Shown: in pieces, positions 49,701 to 62,000 of the stretch
How positions within the stretch are numbered: position 1 is the first letter of the stretch
How the letters are laid out: every line of letters begins with the position of its first letter
Assembly: GCA_920105625.2 (NCBI GenBank)
Contig: OV050031.1
Coordinates: 682,001-746,000 of the forward strand
From: Clusia tigrina
Lineage: Eukaryota > Arthropoda > Insecta > Diptera > Clusiidae
Direction of reading: 5' to 3'
DNA length: 64,000 bases
Notes under the pieces: generated by a model
What the model saw: the letters and a program-made list of their open reading frames with translations, nothing else
Databases searched by the model: none
What the model was told of the DNA's origin: nothing
Made by a program: the position numbers and the translations under genes

Positions 49701-51600
49701 TAATGTAGAATAGTGTATAGTGTAGAATAGTGTATAGAGTAGAATAGTGTATAGTGTAGAATAGTGTAGAAAAGTGTATAGTGTATAATGTAGAATAGTG
49801 TATAGTGTAGAATAGAGTATAATGTAGAAAAGTGTATGGTGTAGAAAAGTGTAAAGTGTAGAATAGTGTATAGTGTAGAAAAGTGTATAGTGCAGAAATG
49901 TGTATAGTGTAGAATAGTGTATAATGTAGAAAAGTGTATAGTGTAGAATAGTGTATAGTGTAGAAATGTGTATAGAGTAGAATAGTGTATAGTGTAGAAT
50001 AGTGTATAATGTAGAAAAGTGTATTGTGTAGCATAGTGTATAATGTAGAAAAGTGTATAGAGTAGAATAGTGTATAATGTAGAAAAGTGTATAATGTAGA
50101 AAAGTGTATAGTGTAGAATTGTATATAGTGTAGAATAGTGTATAATGTAGAAATGTGTATAGTTTAGAAAAATGTATAGTGTAGAATAGTGTATAGTGTA
50201 GAAAAGTGTACAGTGTAAAATAATGTAGAATAGTGTATAGTGTAGAATAGTGTATAGTGTAGAATAGTGTATAATGTAGAAAAGTGTAGAAAAGTAAATA
50301 GTGTATAATGTAGAATAGTGTATAGTGTCGAATAGTGTATAGTGTAGAAAAGTGTATAGTGTAGAATAGTGTATAGTGTAGAATAGTGTATAATGTAGAA
50401 AAGTGTATAGTGTAGAAAAATGTATAGTGTAGAATAGTGTGTAGTGTAGAAAAGTGTATGGTGTAGAAAAGTGTATGGTATAGAAAAGTGTATAGTGGAG
50501 AAAAGTGTATAGTGTAGAATAGTGTATAGTGTAGAATAGTGTATAAAGTAGAAAAACTTATAGTGTAGAATAGTGTATAACATTGAAAAGTGTATAGTGT
50601 AGAATGGTGAAGAATAGTGTATAGTGTAGAATAATGTATAGTGTAGAATAGTGTATAGAGAAGAATAGTGTATAGCGTAGAATAGTGTTTAGTGTAGAAT
50701 AGTGTATAGTGTAGAAAAGTGTATAGTGTAGAAAAGTGTATAGTGTAGAAAAGTGTATTGTGTATAATAGTGTATAGTGTATAATAGTGTATAGTGTAGA
50801 ATAGTGTAGAAAAGTGTATAGTGTATAGAGTAGAATATTGCATCGTGTAGAATAGTGTATAATGTAGAAAAGTGTATAGTGTAAAAAAGTGTATAGTGTA
50901 GAATAGAGTATAGTGTAGAATAGTGTATAGTGTAGCAAAGTGTATAGTGTAGAATAGTGTATAGTGTACAATAGTGTATAGTGTAGAATAGTGTATAGTG
51001 TAGAAAAGTGTATAGTGTACAATAGTGTATAGTGTAGAAAAATGTATAGTGTAGAAAAGTGTATGGTATAGAAAAGTGTATAGTGGAGAAAAGTGTATAG
51101 TGTAGAATATTGTATAGTGTAGAATAGTGTATAATGTAGAAAAACGTATAGTGTAGAATAGTGTATAACATAGAAAAGTGTATAGTGTAGAATAGTGTAT
51201 AATATAGAAAAGCGTATAGTGTAGAATAGTGTATAATGTAGAAAAGTGTATAGTGTAGAAAAGTGTATAGTGTAGAATAGTGAAAAATAGTGTATAGAGT
51301 AGAATAGTGTATAATGTAGAATAGTGTATAGTGTAGAATAATGTATAGTGTAGAATAGTGTATAGAGAAGAATAGTGTATAGCGTAGAATAGTGTTTAGT
51401 GTAGAATAGTTTACAGTGTAAAATAGTGTATAGTGTAGAAAAGTGTTTAGAGTAGAAAAGTGTATAATATAGAAAAACGTATAGTGTAGAACCGTGTATA
51501 ATGTAGAAAAGTGTATAGCGTAGAATATTGCATCGTGTAGAATAGTGTATAATGCAGAAAAGTGTATTGTGTAGAAAAGTGTATAGTGTAGAATAGTGTA
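46750..51600. repeat. higher-order block, about 3.0 kb period
   Basis: Rare variants recur in the same order: ATAAAGTAGAAAAACTTATAG at 47511 and 50543 (offset 3032), ATAATGTAGAAAAACG at 48133 and 51131 (2998), and CATCGTGTAG near 47845, 48489, 50841 and 51531. A sub-block of about 0.65 kb is duplicated inside each copy. Confidence 0.85.
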
Positions 51601-54239
51601 TAGTGTAGCAATGTGTATAGTGTAAAATAATGTAGAATAGTGTATAGTGTAGAAGCGTGTATAGTGTAGAATAGTGTATAGTGTAGAAAAGTGTATAGTG
51701 TAGAAATGTGTAAAGTGTAGAATAATGTATACTGTAGAAAAGTGTATTGTGTAGAATAGTGTATAGTGAAGAATAGAGTATAATGTAGAAAAGTGTATGG
51801 TGTAGAAAAGTGTAAAGTGTAGAATAGTGAAGAATAGTGTATAGTGTAGAATAGTGTATAATGTAGAATAGTGTATAGTGTATAATAGTGTATAGTGTAG
51901 AATAGTGTATAATGTAGAAAAGTGTATAGAGTAGAATAGTGTATAGTGTAGAAATGTGTATAGTGTAAAATAATGTAGAATAGTGTATAGTGTAGAAGCG
52001 TGTATAGTGTAGAATAGTGTATAGTGTAGAAAAGTGTATAGTGTAGAAATGTGTATAGTGTAGAATAATGTATAATGTAGAAAAGTGTATTGTGTAGAAA
52101 AGTGTATAGTGTAGAAATGTGTATAGTGTAGAATAATGTATAATGTAGAAAAGTGTATTGTGTATTAAAGTGTATAGTGTAGAATAGTGTATAATGTAGC
52201 AAAGTGTATAGAGTAGAAAAATGTATAGTGTAGAATAGTGTATAGTGTAGAAAAGTGTATAGTGTAAAATAATGTAGTATAGTGTATAGTGGAGAATAGT
52301 GTATAGTGTAGAATAGTGTATAATGTAGAAAAGTGTATAGTGTAGAAAAGTGTATAGTGTAGAATAGTGAAGAATAGTGTATAGTTAGAATAGTGTATAA
52401 TGTCGAAAAGTGTACAGTGTAGAATAGTGTATAGTGTAGAATAGTGTAGAATAGTGTAGAAAAGTGTAGAAAAGTGTATAGTGTATAATGTAGAATAGTG
52501 TATAGTGCAGAATAGTGTATAATATAGAAAAGCGTAGAAAAGTAGAGTATAGTGTAGAAAACTGTATAGTGTATAGTCTACAATAGTGTAGAAAAGTGTA
52601 TAGTGTAAAATAAAGTAGAATAGTGTATAGTGTAGAATAGTGTATAATGTAGAATAGTGTATAGTGTAGAAAAGTGTGTGGTGTAGAAAAGTGTATAGTG
52701 TAAAATAATGTAGAATAGTGCATAGTGTAGAATAGTGTATAGTGTAGAATAGTGTAGAAAAGTGTATAATGTAGAATAGTGTATAGTATAGAATAGAGTA
52801 TAATGTAGAAAAGTGTATGGTGTAGAAAAGTGTAAAGTGTAGAATAGTGTATAGTGTAGAAAAGTGTATCGTGTAGAAACGTGTATAAGTGTAGAATAGT
52901 GTATAGTGTAGAATAGTGTAGAAAAGTGTATAGTGTATAATGTAGAAAAGTGTATAGTGTAGAAAAATGTACAGTGTAGAATAGTGTATAGTGTAGAATA
53001 GTGTAGAATAGTGTAGAAAAGTGAATAGTGTATAATGTAGAATAGTGTATAGTGTAGAATAGTGTATAGTGTAGAAAAGTGTATAGTGTAGAATAGTGTA
53101 TAGTGTGGAAAAGTGTATAGTGTAGAAAAATGTATAGTGTAGAAAAGTGTATGGTGTAGAAAAGTGTAAAGTGTAGAATAGTGTATAGTGTAGAAAAGTG
53201 TATCGTGTAGAAACGTGTATAAAAGTAGAATAGTGTATAGTGTAGAATAGTGTAGAAAAGTGTATAGTGTATAATGTAGAATAGTGTATAGTGTATAATA
53301 GTGTATAGTGTAGAATAGTGTATAGTGTAGAATAGTGTATAGTGTAGAATAGTGTAGAAAAGTGTATAGTGTATAATGTAGAATAGTGTATAGTGCAGAA
53401 TAGTGTATAATATAGAAAAGCGTATAGTGTAGAATAGTGTATAATGTAGAAAAGTGTATAGTGTAGAAAAATGTACAGTGTAGAATAGTTTATAGTGTAG
53501 AATAGTGTAGAAAAGTGAATAGTGTATAATGTAGAATAGTGTATAGTGTAGAATAGTGTATAGTGTAGAAAAGTGTATAGTGTAGAAAAATGTATAGTGT
53601 AGAATAGTGTATAGTGTAGAAAAGTGTATAGTGTAAAATAATGTAGAATAGTGTATAGTGTAGAATAGTGTATAGTGTAGAATAGTGTATAGTGTAGAAT
53701 AGTGTATAGTGTAGATTAGTGTATAGTGTATAGTGTAGAATAGTGTATAGTGTAGAAAAGTGTATAGTGTAAAATAATGTAGAATAGTGTATAGTGTAGA
53801 ATAGTGTATAAGTGTAGAATAGTGTGTAGTGTAGAATAGTGTATAATGTAGAAAAGTGTATAGTGTAGAAAAATGTATAGTGTAGAATAGTGTATAGTGT
53901 AGAATAGTGTAGAAAAGTGTATAGTGTATAGTCTACAATAGTGTAGAAAAGTGTATAGTGTAAAATAATGTAGAATAGTGTATAGTGTAGAATAGTGTAT
54001 AGTGTAGAGAAGTGTATAGTGTAAAATAATGTAGAATAGTGTATAGTGTAGAATAGTGTATAGTGTAGAATAGTGTATAAGTGTAGAATAGTGTGTAGTG
54101 TAGAATAGTGTATAATGTAGAAAAGTGTATAGTGTAGAAAAATGTATAGTGTAGAATAGTGTATAATGTAAAAAAGTGTATAGTGTAGAAAAATGTATAG
54201 TGTAGAATAGTGTATAGTGTAGAAAAGTGTATAGTGTAA

Positions 54240-57200
54240 AATAATGTAGAATAGTGTATAGTGTAGAATAGTGTATAAGTGTAGAATAGTGTATAACGTA
54301 GAAAAGTGTATAGTGTAGAAAAATGTACAGTGTAGAATAGTGTATACTGTAGAATAGTGTAGAAAAGTGTATAGTGTAGAATAGTGTATAGTGTAGAATA
54401 GTGAATAATGTAGAAAAGAGTATAGTGTAGAAAAATGTATAGTGTAGAATAGTGTATAGTGTAGAAAAGTGTATAGTGTAAAATAATGTAGAATAGTGTA
54501 TAGTGTAGAATAGTGTAGAAAAGTGTATAGTGTAAAATAATGTAGAATAGTGTATAGTGTAAGTGTATAGTGTATAATAGTGTATAAGTGTAGAATAGTG
54601 TATAATGTAGAAAAGTGAATAGTGTAGAAAAATGTACAGTGTAGAATAGTGTATAGTGTAGAAAAGTGTATCGTGTAGAAACGTGTATAGTGTAGAATAG
54701 TGTATAATGTAGAAAAGCGTATAGTGTCAAATAATGTAGAATAGTGTAGAAAAGTGTATTGTGTAGAATAGTGTATAATGTAGAAAAGTGTATAGTGTAG
54801 AATTGTGTATAGTGTAGAATAGTGTATAATGTAGAAAAGTGTATAGTGTAGAAAAGTGCATGGTGTAGAAAAGTGTATAGTGTAAAATAATGTAGAATAG
54901 TGTATAGTGTAGAATAGTGTATAGTGTAGAATAGTGTAGTGTAGAATAGTATATAATGTAGAAAAGTGTATAGTGTAGAAAAATGTATAGTTTAGAATAG
55001 TGTATAGTGTAGAAAAGTGTATAGTGTAGAAATGTGTATAGTGTAGAAATGTGTATAGTGTAGAATAGTGTATAATGTAGAAAAGTGTATAGTGTAGAAT
55101 AGTGTATAGTGTAAAAATGTTTATAGAGTAGAATAGTGTATAGTGTAAATTAGTGTATAGTGTAGAATAGTGTATAATGTAGAAAAGTGTATAGTGTAGA
55201 ATAGTGTATAATGTAGAAAAGTGTATAGTGTAGAATTGTGTATAGTGTAGAATAGTGTATAATGTAGAAAAGTGTATAGTGTAGAATAGTGTATAAGTGT
55301 AGAATAGTTTATAATGTAGAAAAGTGTATAGTGTAGAAAAATGTACAGTGTAGAATAGTGTATAGTGTAGAATAGTGTATAGTGTAGAAAAGTGTATAGT
55401 GTAGATTAGTGTATAGTGTAGAATAGTGTATAGTGTAGAATAGTGTATAAGTGTAGAATAGTGTGTAGTGTAGAATAGTGTAGAATGTAGAAAAGTGTAT
55501 AGTGTAGAAAAATGTATAGTGTAGAATAGTGTATAGTGTAGAATAGTGTATAGTGTAAAATAATGTAGAATAGTGTATAGTGTAGAATAGAGTATAATGT
55601 AGAAAAGTGTATGGTGTAGACAAGTGTAAAGTGTAGAATAGTGTATAGTGTAGAAAAGTGTATAATGTAGAATAGTGTATAGTGTAGAATAGTGTAGAAA
55701 ATTGTATAGTGTATAATGTAGAATAGTGTATAGTGTAGAATAGTGTAGAAAAGTGTATAGTGTATAATGTAGAATAGTGTATAGTGTAGAATAGAGTATA
55801 ATGTAGAAAAGTGTATGGTGTAGAAAAGTGTAAAGTGTAGAAAAGTGTATCGTGTAGAAAAGTGTTTAGTGTAGAATAGTGTATAATGTAGAAAAGTGTA
55901 TGGTGTAGAATACTGTATAGTTTAGGAAAGTGTATAGTGTAGAAATGTGTATAGTGTAGAATAGTGTATAATGTAGAAAAGTGTATAGTGTAGAATAGTG
56001 TATAGTGTAGAAATGTGTATAGAGTAGAATAGTGTATAGTGTAGAAAAATGTATAGTGTAGAATAGTGTATAGTGTAGAAAAGTGTATAGTGCAAAATAA
56101 TGTAGAATAGTGTATGGTGTAGAATAGTGTATAGTGTAAAATAGTGTAGAAAAGTGTATAGTGTATAATGTAGAATAGTGTATAGTGTAGAATAGAGTAT
56201 AATGTAGAAAAGTGTATGGTGTAGACAAGTGTAAAGTGTAGAATAGTGTATAGTGTAGAAAAGTGTATAGTGTAGAAACGTGTATAGTGTAGAATAGTGT
56301 AGAAAAGTGTATAGTGTAGAATAGTGTATAGTGTAGAATAGTGAATAATGTAGAAAAGTGTATAGTGTAGAAAAATGTATAGTGTAGAATAGTGTATAGT
56401 GTAGAAAAGTGTATAGTGCAAAATAATGTAGAATAGTGTATGGTGTAGAATAGTGTATAGTGTAAAATAGTGTAGAAAAGTGTATAGTGTATAATGTAGA
56501 ATAGTGTATAGTGTAGAATAGTGTATAATGTAGAAAAGTGTATGGTGTAGGCAAGTGTAAAGTGTAGAAAAGTGTATAGTGTAGAAATGTGTATAGTGTA
56601 GAATTGTGTATAGTGTAGAATAGTGTATAATGTAGAAAAGTGTATAGTGTAGAAAAATGTATAGTGTAGAATAGTGTATAATGTAGAAAAGTGTATAGTG
56701 TAGAAAAATGTATAGTGTAGAATAGTGTATAGTGTAGAATAGTGTATAATGTAGAAAAGTATATAGTGTAGAATAGTGTATAATGTAAAAAAGTGTATAG
56801 TGTAGAAAAATGTATAGTGTAGAATAGTGTATAGTGTAGAAAAGTGTATAGTGTAAAATAATGTAGAATAGTGTATAGTGTAGAATAGTGTATAAGTGTA
56901 GAATAGTGTATAACGTAGAAAAGTGTATAGTGTAGAAAAATGTACAGTGTAGAATAGTGTATACTGTAGAATAGTGTAGAAAAGTGTATAGTGTAGAATA
57001 GTGTATAGTGTAGAATAGTGAATAATGTAGAAAAGAGTATAGTGTAGAAAAATGTATAGTGTAGAATAGTGTATAATGTAGAAAAGTGTATAGTGTAGAA
57101 TTGTGTATAGTGTAGAATAGTGTATAATGTAGAAAAGTGTATAGTGTAGAAAAGTGCATGGTGTAGAAAAGTGTATAGTGTAAAATAATGTAGAATAGTG

Positions 57201-58740
57201 TATAGTGTAGAATAGTGTATAGTGTAGAATAGTGTAGTGTAGAATAGTGTATAATGTAGAAAAGTGTATAGTGTAGAAAAATGTATAGTTTAGAATAGTG
57301 TATAGTGTAGAAAAGTGTATAGTGTAGAAATGTGTATAGTGTAGAATAGTGTATAATGTAGAAAAGTGTATAGTGTAGAATAGTGTATAGTGTAGAAATG
57401 TTTATAGAGTAGAATAGTGTATAGTGTAAATTAGTGTATAGTGTAGAATAGTGTATAATGTAGAAAAGTGTATAGTGTAGAATAGTGTATAATGTAGAAA
57501 AGTGTATAGTGTAGAATTGTGTATAGTGTAGAATAGTGTATAATGTAGAAAAGTGTATAGTGTAGAATAGTGTATAAGTGTAGAATAGTTTATAATGTAG
57601 AAAAGTGTATAGTGTAGAAAAATGTACAGTGTAGAATAGTGTATAGTGTAGAATAGTGTATAGTGTAGAAAAGTGTATAGTGTAGATTAGTGTATAGTGT
57701 AGAATAGTGTATAGTGTAGAATAGTGTATAAGTGTAGAATAGTGTGTAGTGTAGAATAGTGTATAATGTAGAAAAGTGTATAGTGTAGAAAAATGTATAG
57801 TGTAGAATAGTGTATAGTGTAGAAAAGTGTATAGTGTAAAATAATGTAGAATAGTGTATAGTGTAGAATAGAGTATAATGTAGAAAAGTGTATGGTGTAG
57901 ACAAGTGTAAAGTGTAGAATAGTGTATAGTGTAGAAAAGTGTATAATGTAGAATAGTGTATAGTGTAGAATAGTGTAGAAAATTGTATAGTGTATAATGT
58001 AGAATAGTGTATAGTGTAGAATAGTGTAGAAAAGTGTATAGTGTATAATGTAGAATAGTGTATAGTGTAGAATAGAGTATAATGTAGAAAAGTGTATGGT
58101 GTAGAAAAGTGTAAAGTGTAGAAAAGTGTATCGTGTAGAAAAGTGTTTAGTGTAGAATAGTGTATAATGTAGAAAAGTGTATGGTGTAGAATAGTGTATA
58201 GTTTAGGAAAGTGTATAGTGTAGAAATGTGTATAGTGTAGAATAGTGTATAATGTAGAAAAGTGTATAGTGTAGAATAGTGTATAGTGTAGAAAAGTGTA
58301 TAGTGTAAAATAATGTAGAATAGTGTATAGTATAGAATAGTGTATAAGTGTAGAATAGTGTATAATGTAGAAAAGTGTATAGTGTAGAAAAATGTACAGT
58401 GTAGAATAGTGTATAGTGTAGAATGGTGTAGAAAAGTGAATAGTGTATAATATAGAATAGTGTATAGTGTAGAATACTCTATAGTGTAGAAAAGTGTATA
58501 GTGTAGAATAGTGTATAGTGTAGAAAAGTGTATAGTGTAGAAAAATGTATAGTGTAGAATAGTGTATAGTGTAGAAAAGTGTATAGTGTAAAATAATGTA
58601 GAATTGTGTATGGTGTAGAATAGTGTATAGTGTAGAATAGTGTATAGTGTAGAATAGTGTAGAAAAGTGTATAGTGTATAATGTAGAATAGTGTATAGTG
58701 TAGAATAGAGTATAATGTAGAAAAGTGTATGGTGTAGACA
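54240..58740. repeat. higher-order block, about 2.3 kb period
   Basis: Marker variants repeat at 54851/57149 (GAAAAGTGCATGG, offset 2298), 54933/57231 (AGTGTAGTGT, 2298), 55401/57682 (GTAGATTAG, 2281) and 55619/57900 (GACAAGTGTAAAG, 2281). The 17-base differences are single-unit indels between copies. Confidence 0.85.
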
Positions 58741-59099
58741 AGTGTAAAGTGTAGAATAGTGTATAGTGTAGAAAAGTGTATAGTGTATTTCTAAGAATAG
58801 TGTAGAAAAGTGAATAGTGTATAGTGTAGAATAGTGTATAGTGTAGAATACTCTATAGTGTAGAAAAGTGTATAGTGTAGAATAGTGTATAGTGTAGAAA
58901 AGTGTATAGTGTAGAAAAATGTATAGTGTAGAATAGTGTATAGTGTAAAATAATGTAGAATAGTGTATGGTGTAGAATAGTGTATAGTGTAGAATAGTGT
59001 ATAGTGTAGAATAGTGTAGAAAAGTGTATAGTGTATAATGTAGAATAGTGTATAGTGTAGAATAGAGTATAATGTAGAAAAGTGTATAGTGTAGAAATG

Positions 59100-62000
59100 T
59101 GTATAGTGTAGAATAGTGTATAATGTAGAAAAGTGTATAGTGTAGAATAGTCTATAATGTAGAAAAGTGTATAGTGTAGAATTGTGTATAGTGTAGAATA
59201 GTGTATAATGTAGAAAAGTGTATAGTGTAGAAAAATGTATAGTGTAGAATAGTGTATAGTGTAGAAAAGTGTATAGTGTAAAATAATGCAGAATAGTGTA
59301 TAGTGTAAATTAGTGTATAGTGTAGAATAGTGTATAATGTAGAAAAGTGTATAGTGTAGAAAAATGTACAGAGTAGAATAGTGTATAGTGTAGAATAGTG
59401 TAGAAAAGTGTATAGTGTAGAATAGTGTATAGTGTAGAATAGTGTATATTGTAGAAAAGAGTATAGTGTAGAAAAATGTATAGTGTAGAATAGTGTATAG
59501 GGTAGAAAAGTGTATAGTGTAAAATAATGTAGAATAGTGTATAGTGTAGAATAGTGTATAGTGTAGAAAAGTGTATAGTGTAGAATAGTGTATAAGTGTA
59601 GAATAGTGTATAAAGTAGAAGAGTGTATAGTGTAAAATAATGTAGAATAGTGTATGGTGTAGAATAGTGTATAGTGTAGAATAGTGTATAGTGTAGAATA
59701 GTGTATAGTGTAGAATAGTGTAGAAAAGTGTATAGTGTATAATGTAGAATAGTGTAGAAAAGTGTATAGTGTAGAATAGTGTAGAAAAGTGTATAGTATG
59801 TAATGTAGAATAGTGTATAGTGTAGAATAGTGTATAATGTAGAAAAGTGTATAGTGTAGAAAAATGTACAGTGTAGAATAGTGTATAGTGTAGAATAGTG
59901 TAGAAAAGTGTATAGTGTAGAATAGTGTATGGTGTAGAATAGTGTATAGTGTAGAAAAGTGTATAGTGTAGAATTGTGTATAGTGTAGAATAGTCTACAA
60001 TAGTGTAGAAAAGTGTATAGTGTAAAATAATGTAGAATAGTGTATAGTGTAGAATAGTGTATAGTGTAGAAAAGTGTATAGTGTAAAATAATGTAGAATA
60101 GTGTATAGTGTAGAATAGTGTATAGTGTAGAATAGTGTATAAGTGTAGAATAGTGTGTAGTGTAGAATAGTGTATAATGTAGAAAAGTGTATAGTGTAGA
60201 AAAATGTATAGTGTAGAATAGTGTATAGTGTAGAAAAGTGTATAGTGTAAAATAATGTAGAATAGTGTATGGTGTAGAATAGTGTATAGTGTAGAATAGT
60301 GTAGAAAAGTGTATAGTGTATAATGTAGAATAGTGTATAGTGTAGAATAGAGTATAATGTAGAAAAGTGTATGGTGTAGACAAGTGTAAAGTGTAGAATA
60401 GTGTATAGTGTAGAAAAGTGTATAGTGTAGAAACGTGTATAGTGTAGAATAGTGTATAGTGTAGAAAAGTGTATAGTGTAGAATTGTGTATAGTGTAGAA
60501 TAGTGTATAGTGTAGAAAAATGTATAGTGTAGAATTGTGTATAATGTAGAAAAGTGTATAGTGTAGAAAAATGTATAGTGTAGAATAGTGTATAGTGTAG
60601 AATAGTGTATAATGTAGAAAAGTGTATAGTGTAGAATAGTGTATAATGTAGAAAAGTGTATAGTGTAGAAAAATGTATAGTGTAGAATAGTGTATAGTGT
60701 AGAAAAGTGTATAGTGTAAAATAATGTAGAATAGTGTATAGTGTAGAATAGTGTATAAGTGTAGAATAGTGTATAACGTAGAAAAGTGTATAGTGTAGAA
60801 AAATGTATAGTGTAGAATAGTGTATAGTGTAGAATAGAGTATAATGTAGAAAAGTGTATGGTGTAGACAAGTGTAAAGTGTAGAATAGTGTATAGTGTAG
60901 AAAAGTGTATAGTGTAGAATAGTGTAGAAAAGTGTATAGTGTATAATGTAGAATAGTGTATAGTGTAGAATAGTGTAGAAAAGTGTATAGTGTATAATGT
61001 AGAATAGTGTATAGTGTAGAATAGAGTATAATGTAGAAAAGTGTATGGTGTAGAAAAGTGTAAAGTATAGAAAAGTGTATCGTGTAGAAAAGTGTATAGT
61101 GTAGAATAGTGTATAATGTAGAAAAGTGTATAGTGTAGAATAGTGTATAGTTTAGAAAAGTGTATAGTGTAGAAATGTGTATAGTGTAGAATAGTGTATA
61201 ATGTAGAAAAGTGTATAGTGTAGAATAGTGTATAGTGTAGAATAGTGTATAGTGTAGAAAAGTGTATAGTGTAGAATAGTGTATAGTGTAGAATAGTGTA
61301 TAGTGTAGAAAAGTGTATAGTGTAGAAAAATGTATAGTGTAGAATAGTGTATAGTGTAGAAAAGTGTATAGTGTAAAATAATGTAGAATAGTGTATAGTA
61401 TAGAATAGTTTATAAGTGTAGAATAGTGTATAATGTAGAAAAGTGTATAGTGTAGAAAAATGTACAGTGTAGAATAGTGTATAGTGTAGAATAGTGTATA
61501 GTGTAGAATAGTGTAGAAAAGTGTATAGTGTATAATGTAGAATAGTGTAGAAAAGTGTATAGTGTAGAATAGTGTAGAAAAGTGTATAGTATGTAATGTA
61601 GAATAGTGTATAGTGTAGAATAGTGTATAATGTAGAAAAGTGTATAGTGTAGAAAAATGTACAGTGTAGAATAGTGTATAGTGTAGAATAGTGTAGAAAA
61701 GTGTATAGTGTAGAATAGTGTATGGTGTAGAATAGTGTATAGTGTAGAAAAGTGTATAGTGTAGAATTGTGTATAGTGTAGAATAGTCTACAATAGTGTA
61801 GAAAAGTGTATAGTGTAAAATAATGTAGAATAGTGTATAGTGTAGAATAGTGTATAGTGTAGAAAAGTGTATAGTGTAAAATAATGTAGAATAGTGTATA
61901 GTGTAGAATTGTGTATAGTGTAGAATAGTGTATAAGTGTAGAATAGTGTGTAGTGTAGAATAGTGTATAATGTAGAAAAGTGTATAGTGTAGAAAAATGT